Below, one piece after another: positions 14,371 through 16,504 of a stretch of 16,504 nucleotides of DNA. The notes under the pieces were generated by a model that did no database searches, had not been told where the DNA came from, and saw only the letters and a list, made by a program, of their open reading frames with translations. A program made the translations under genes and the position numbers. The DNA comes from Candidatus Heimdallarchaeota archaeon (lineage in GTDB: Archaea > Asgardarchaeota > Heimdallarchaeia > JABLTI01), in assembly GCA_019894765.1 (NCBI GenBank), contig JAGXNT010000014.1, positions 1 through 16,504 on the forward strand. Reading direction: 5' to 3'. Position 1 is the first letter of the stretch; each line of letters begins with the position of its first letter.

Positions 14371-15756
14371 ATGGTCGATAATCGAACAAGACCTTTTAGA
14401 AGAATGCGAAGAAAGTACACATTCATTATTCTAGCAATACTTTCTGGCATAATTGGTTCGATCTGGATAGCCATTGATAGATATACGGGTTCAGCTATTG
14501 TTGTTAATAGTCTGGGTGAAACAAACGAATATGTTTTTACGATACAATCGATGCTCATTGGTATAATTGTTAGTTTCTTATTTGCTCTTATATTATGGAT
14601 ACCAATTAGTAAGAAACCGTTTACTAAGCTTGCATTGAAGCTTAAAGAAAGGAAAATGCTTGGTTCCGAGCAACTAAAACAAAGTCAATCTATAAAAGAT
14701 GAAAAACGTCAATTTTCATTTTTGGGTCAGTTTATTGATCCACAATACAAGGGTATTCGTTTACCAAACAAGAAAATGTTTCTTTGGTTATCATTATCTG
14801 GTTTACTTTCTGGGATCAACACTTTTTCGTATTTTATAATAATAAAAGATATGGACTTGTCAATATTCTTACCTGCATCTCAATTTGTTATAATTTACTT
14901 GATTATTGGGGATTTATTTGTTGATAAAGCGCGTCCTTGTGCTCCTGAAATTCAAGCTATCATCATGATTTTCTTAGGAGTAATTTTAGCTGCTATTGAT
15001 TTCACGAGTAGTGGTACCTTTAATTGGGTGAATCTAATTCTTGTCTTCTTAGTTTTAAATACGAGTGCAGCTGTTTATGTTGTCTTTCAGAAAAAAGCTG
15101 TCGCAACTAAATATAAGAATGGAGAAAATTTAGATTCAACAAATATTCGCTTGTGGACATTACTTTTCATGGCATTCTTTGCGATAATCTTTTCATTACC
15201 TTTCATGAATGCTGAGGGATTTTCAGTATTCAGATCAACTTTTCTCCCAGCACTTTTTCCAATAGCACTGTCAATGTTACTTGTTTTTGTTGCAAGAATT
15301 CTATATGTTAGAGCATTGTCAATGGGGAAAATGTCTATAGTAAATTCATTATCCTCGGTTTCGGTGATTGCTGGAATCCCAATAACTATTATCTTTGGTT
15401 TTATTTGGCCTGCATATTTCCCATTACCTGGAGGAGAATTCGCTTGGGTTGTTTGGTTATTAAGAGGGATTGGAGTAATTCTAGTATTTAGTGGAATTAT
15501 TGGTTTATCTATGAGTGAAGTAAAAATCATGATTTTAGCGAAAATAAAAAGTGGTCAAATCTGTGATTATGAACAAATAAAAGCTATTTCTGGTGTTGAG
15601 AAAGTGTCTGTTATAACTGGTAAATACGACCTCATGATTATAATACGTTCAAGAACTATTGGTAGAGGTTATCAACCGATAGTTGAAAAACTTGCGAAGT
15701 TACCATGCATGGACGTAATTCACTCAAACACCATTATGAAAGAATGGCACTCATAG
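14371..15756 (+). CDS. DMT/EamA-like transporter fused to a C-terminal RAM (Lrp/AsnC sensor) domain
   Basis: A 461-residue membrane protein. About ten hydrophobic segments (near 17-36, 57-78, 136-157, 163-182, 193-211, 217-240, 261-278, 290-313, 327-348, 358-380) and two short related halves suit the drug/metabolite transporter superfamily. A cytoplasmic basic loop (80-135) lies between helices 2 and 3. Residues 383-457 form a second type of domain, a RAM sensor: KIMILAKIKSG, helix YEQIKAISGV, EKVSVITGKYDLMIIIRS with G-x-Y-D, a helix, and the final strand ending NTIMKEW. It strongly resembles the free RAM protein encoded just upstream (VITGEYD against VITGKYD). The cargo is not visible. Amino acids or related metabolites are a reasonable inference from the sensor. 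The fusion is one reading frame with no sign of a join. Confidence 0.8.
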   Translation: MVDNRTRPFRRMRRKYTFIILAILSGIIGSIWIAIDRYTGSAIVVNSLGETNEYVFTIQSMLIGIIVSFLFALILWIPISKKPFTKLALKLKERKMLGSEQLKQSQSIKDEKRQFSFLGQFIDPQYKGIRLPNKKMFLWLSLSGLLSGINTFSYFIIIKDMDLSIFLPASQFVIIYLIIGDLFVDKARPCAPEIQAIIMIFLGVILAAIDFTSSGTFNWVNLILVFLVLNTSAAVYVVFQKKAVATKYKNGENLDSTNIRLWTLLFMAFFAIIFSLPFMNAEGFSVFRSTFLPALFPIALSMLLVFVARILYVRALSMGKMSIVNSLSSVSVIAGIPITIIFGFIWPAYFPLPGGEFAWVVWLLRGIGVILVFSGIIGLSMSEVKIMILAKIKSGQICDYEQIKAISGVEKVSVITGKYDLMIIIRSRTIGRGYQPIVEKLAKLPCMDVIHSNTIMKEWHS

Positions 15757-15787
15757 TTACAGTTTTTCAATTTATTTGTATTGAGTT

Positions 15788-16198
15788 TTAACTATCAGTT
15801 GTTTTCTTCTTTGTGTACTGCATAATCAGAAGAATAGTATAAATGATCATGAAAGAAGAGCCAACAGCAATTGACAAGCTAACGTGAATGAAAGTAACTC
15901 CAGAGTAAATGAAAGGAACAACGATTGAAAAAACTGTTAGGATACTTCCCTCAAATAAACCCAAGATTACGTTATACCAAACAAATGATTCAACGAAGGA
16001 AGCCCAAATTCTTGCTACACCAAAAGAAATCGCTGCAATACCCCATCCACCTGCGAAATACAAAGAATGACCTGTAAGAGCAGGATATGAAAGCAATTGA
16101 GCCATAACATTGGGTAAAAAGACTAGAGTAATGCCTATGAGAACATCAACTATGCCGTTTATTAGTAGAACAATTTTAGCAAATTTCATATAAATCAT
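15788..16198 (-). CDS. Small four-helix membrane protein of unknown function
   Basis: A 136-residue integral membrane protein with four hydrophobic segments at about 7-28, 46-66, 72-95 and 102-127 and a basic C-terminal tail (YTKKKTTDS). Glycines and small residues are frequent in the helices, and a conserved-looking FAGGWGIAA motif starts the second. I do not recognise a family with confidence. It resembles small DoxX-like or similar four-helix proteins only in general shape. ATG at 16198 lies about 24 bases from a TTTAAA element, so leaderless transcription is plausible. ATG at 16189 is an alternative. It is divergent from the flavoprotein gene. Confidence 0.6.
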   Translation of the reverse strand: MIYMKFAKIVLLINGIVDVLIGITLVFLPNVMAQLLSYPALTGHSLYFAGGWGIAAISFGVARIWASFVESFVWYNVILGLFEGSILTVFSIVVPFIYSGVTFIHVSLSIAVGSSFMIIYTILLIMQYTKKKTTDS

Positions 16199-16217
16199 AA
16201 ATTATCTAGTATATTTG

Positions 16218-16226
16218 TTTAAATAA
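16218..16226. promoter_or_regulatory. Possible shared TATA element of two divergent genes
   Basis: TTTAAATAA contains the self-complementary core TTTAAA (16218-16223). Its centre lies about 24 bases before the ATG at 16198 (minus) and about 26 before the ATG at 16248 (plus). Both are the normal archaeal TATA-to-start distance for leaderless transcripts, and I see no better candidate for either gene in the 49-base gap. Confidence 0.45.
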
Positions 16227-16247
16227 TTTGTGAATTAGTGTTTGAAA

Positions 16248-16504
16248 ATGAACTTGGAAACGGATATTCTAATTATTGGAGGAGGAAGTGCAGGGAGTTT
16301 GGCAGCGATTGTCGCTAAAGAACAGAATCCCGAAGCTAAGGTTCTTGTTATAGAAAAAGGTGAGATCCATAGAAGTGGTTCTATTGCAATGGGTATGGAT
16401 GCCTTGAATATTGTAGTTCAACCCGGACTTTCTACACCTGAGTTATACCTTAATTCTGCACTTATTGCCACCGATGGAGTTTTGGATTACAAACCTAGTT
16501 ATGT
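16248..16504 (+). CDS. Flavoprotein of the fumarate reductase/APS reductase alpha family, N-terminal part
   Basis: The first 85 residues of an FAD-dependent oxidoreductase, cut by the window end. ATG at 16248 is followed by strand DILIIGGGSAGSLAA (residues 6-20) with the dinucleotide-binding GGGSAG (11-16), and strand KVLVIEKG (31-38) whose E36 would hold the ribose of FAD. HRSGSIAMGMDALN (41-54) matches the region after the second strand in adenylylsulfate reductase alpha and related fumarate reductase-type subunits. The RSGS sequence has no histidine at the covalent-FAD site of succinate dehydrogenases. STPELYL and DYKPSY follow. Whether it is APS reductase or another family member cannot be decided from this part. 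Confidence 0.85.
   Translation, partial: MNLETDILIIGGGSAGSLAAIVAKEQNPEAKVLVIEKGEIHRSGSIAMGMDALNIVVQPGLSTPELYLNSALIATDGVLDYKPSY

Noticed and set aside
1..16504. tRNA, rRNA, CRISPR array or replication origin anywhere in the window
   Set aside because: I read both strands and saw no tRNA-like conserved loops, no rRNA segments, no regularly spaced repeats and no origin-like repeat cluster. A dedicated covariance-model scan would settle tRNAs.

Overview
This window is low-GC DNA (roughly one third G+C by eye) from an archaeon. Several genes have an A/T-rich archaeal TATA element about 24-26 bases upstream of, or just before, the start codon, giving leaderless or very short leaders (at about 3950, 4004, 11641 and 16222). 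The secreted proteins end in PGF/PGY, a hydrophobic helix and a lysine tail, which is the layout of archaeal C-terminal sorting signals. That tail type, a PRC-barrel-like protein and the general gene content suggest an Asgard archaeon. A different AT-rich archaeal lineage cannot be excluded, because no rRNA or tRNA is present.

Layout. Positions 1-1185 (minus) hold the end of an ABC-2 exporter operon: ATPase, then a permease cut by the window edge. Position 1577 starts a C-terminally sorted surface protein. Positions 2279-3928 (minus) hold a regulator with two winged helices, coupled by a 1-base overlap to a DUF1684 gene whose first codons appear frameshifted. Position 4041 starts a small PRC-barrel-like protein. 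Positions 4464-7015 (minus) hold a second ABC exporter operon with a 4-base gene overlap. Positions 7191-8706 hold a tandem duplication of a small exported Met/His/Gln-rich protein with its promoter and terminator. A decayed surface-protein gene (minus) sits between the two copies. Position 8812 starts a SAM methyltransferase. Positions 9638-11241 (minus) hold a second intact surface protein, a DUF2769-type eight-cysteine protein and a two-helix membrane protein with a PH-like domain. Positions 11242-11677 are a non-coding gap with two gene relics. Position 11678 starts a [4Fe-4S] QueG/reductive-dehalogenase-like protein that abuts a convergent NOL1/NOP2/Sun RNA m5C methyltransferase (12629-13966, minus). 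Positions 14056-15756 hold a probable two-gene operon: a stand-alone Lrp/AsnC ligand-binding (RAM) domain, then a DMT-type transporter with a second RAM domain fused at its C terminus. The window ends with a four-helix membrane protein (minus) and the start of a fumarate reductase/APS reductase-type flavoprotein.

Most notable are the DMT transporter-RAM fusion beside a free RAM protein, and the duplicated Met/His/Gln-rich exported proteins. The upstream DNA of the duplicated pair is more conserved than the proteins, and their 3' hairpins differ by compensatory changes. A scattered surface-protein family (two intact, one dead, plus a relic of another sorted protein) and the DUF1684 frameshift also stand out. 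I found no CRISPR array, insertion sequence, tRNA or rRNA.
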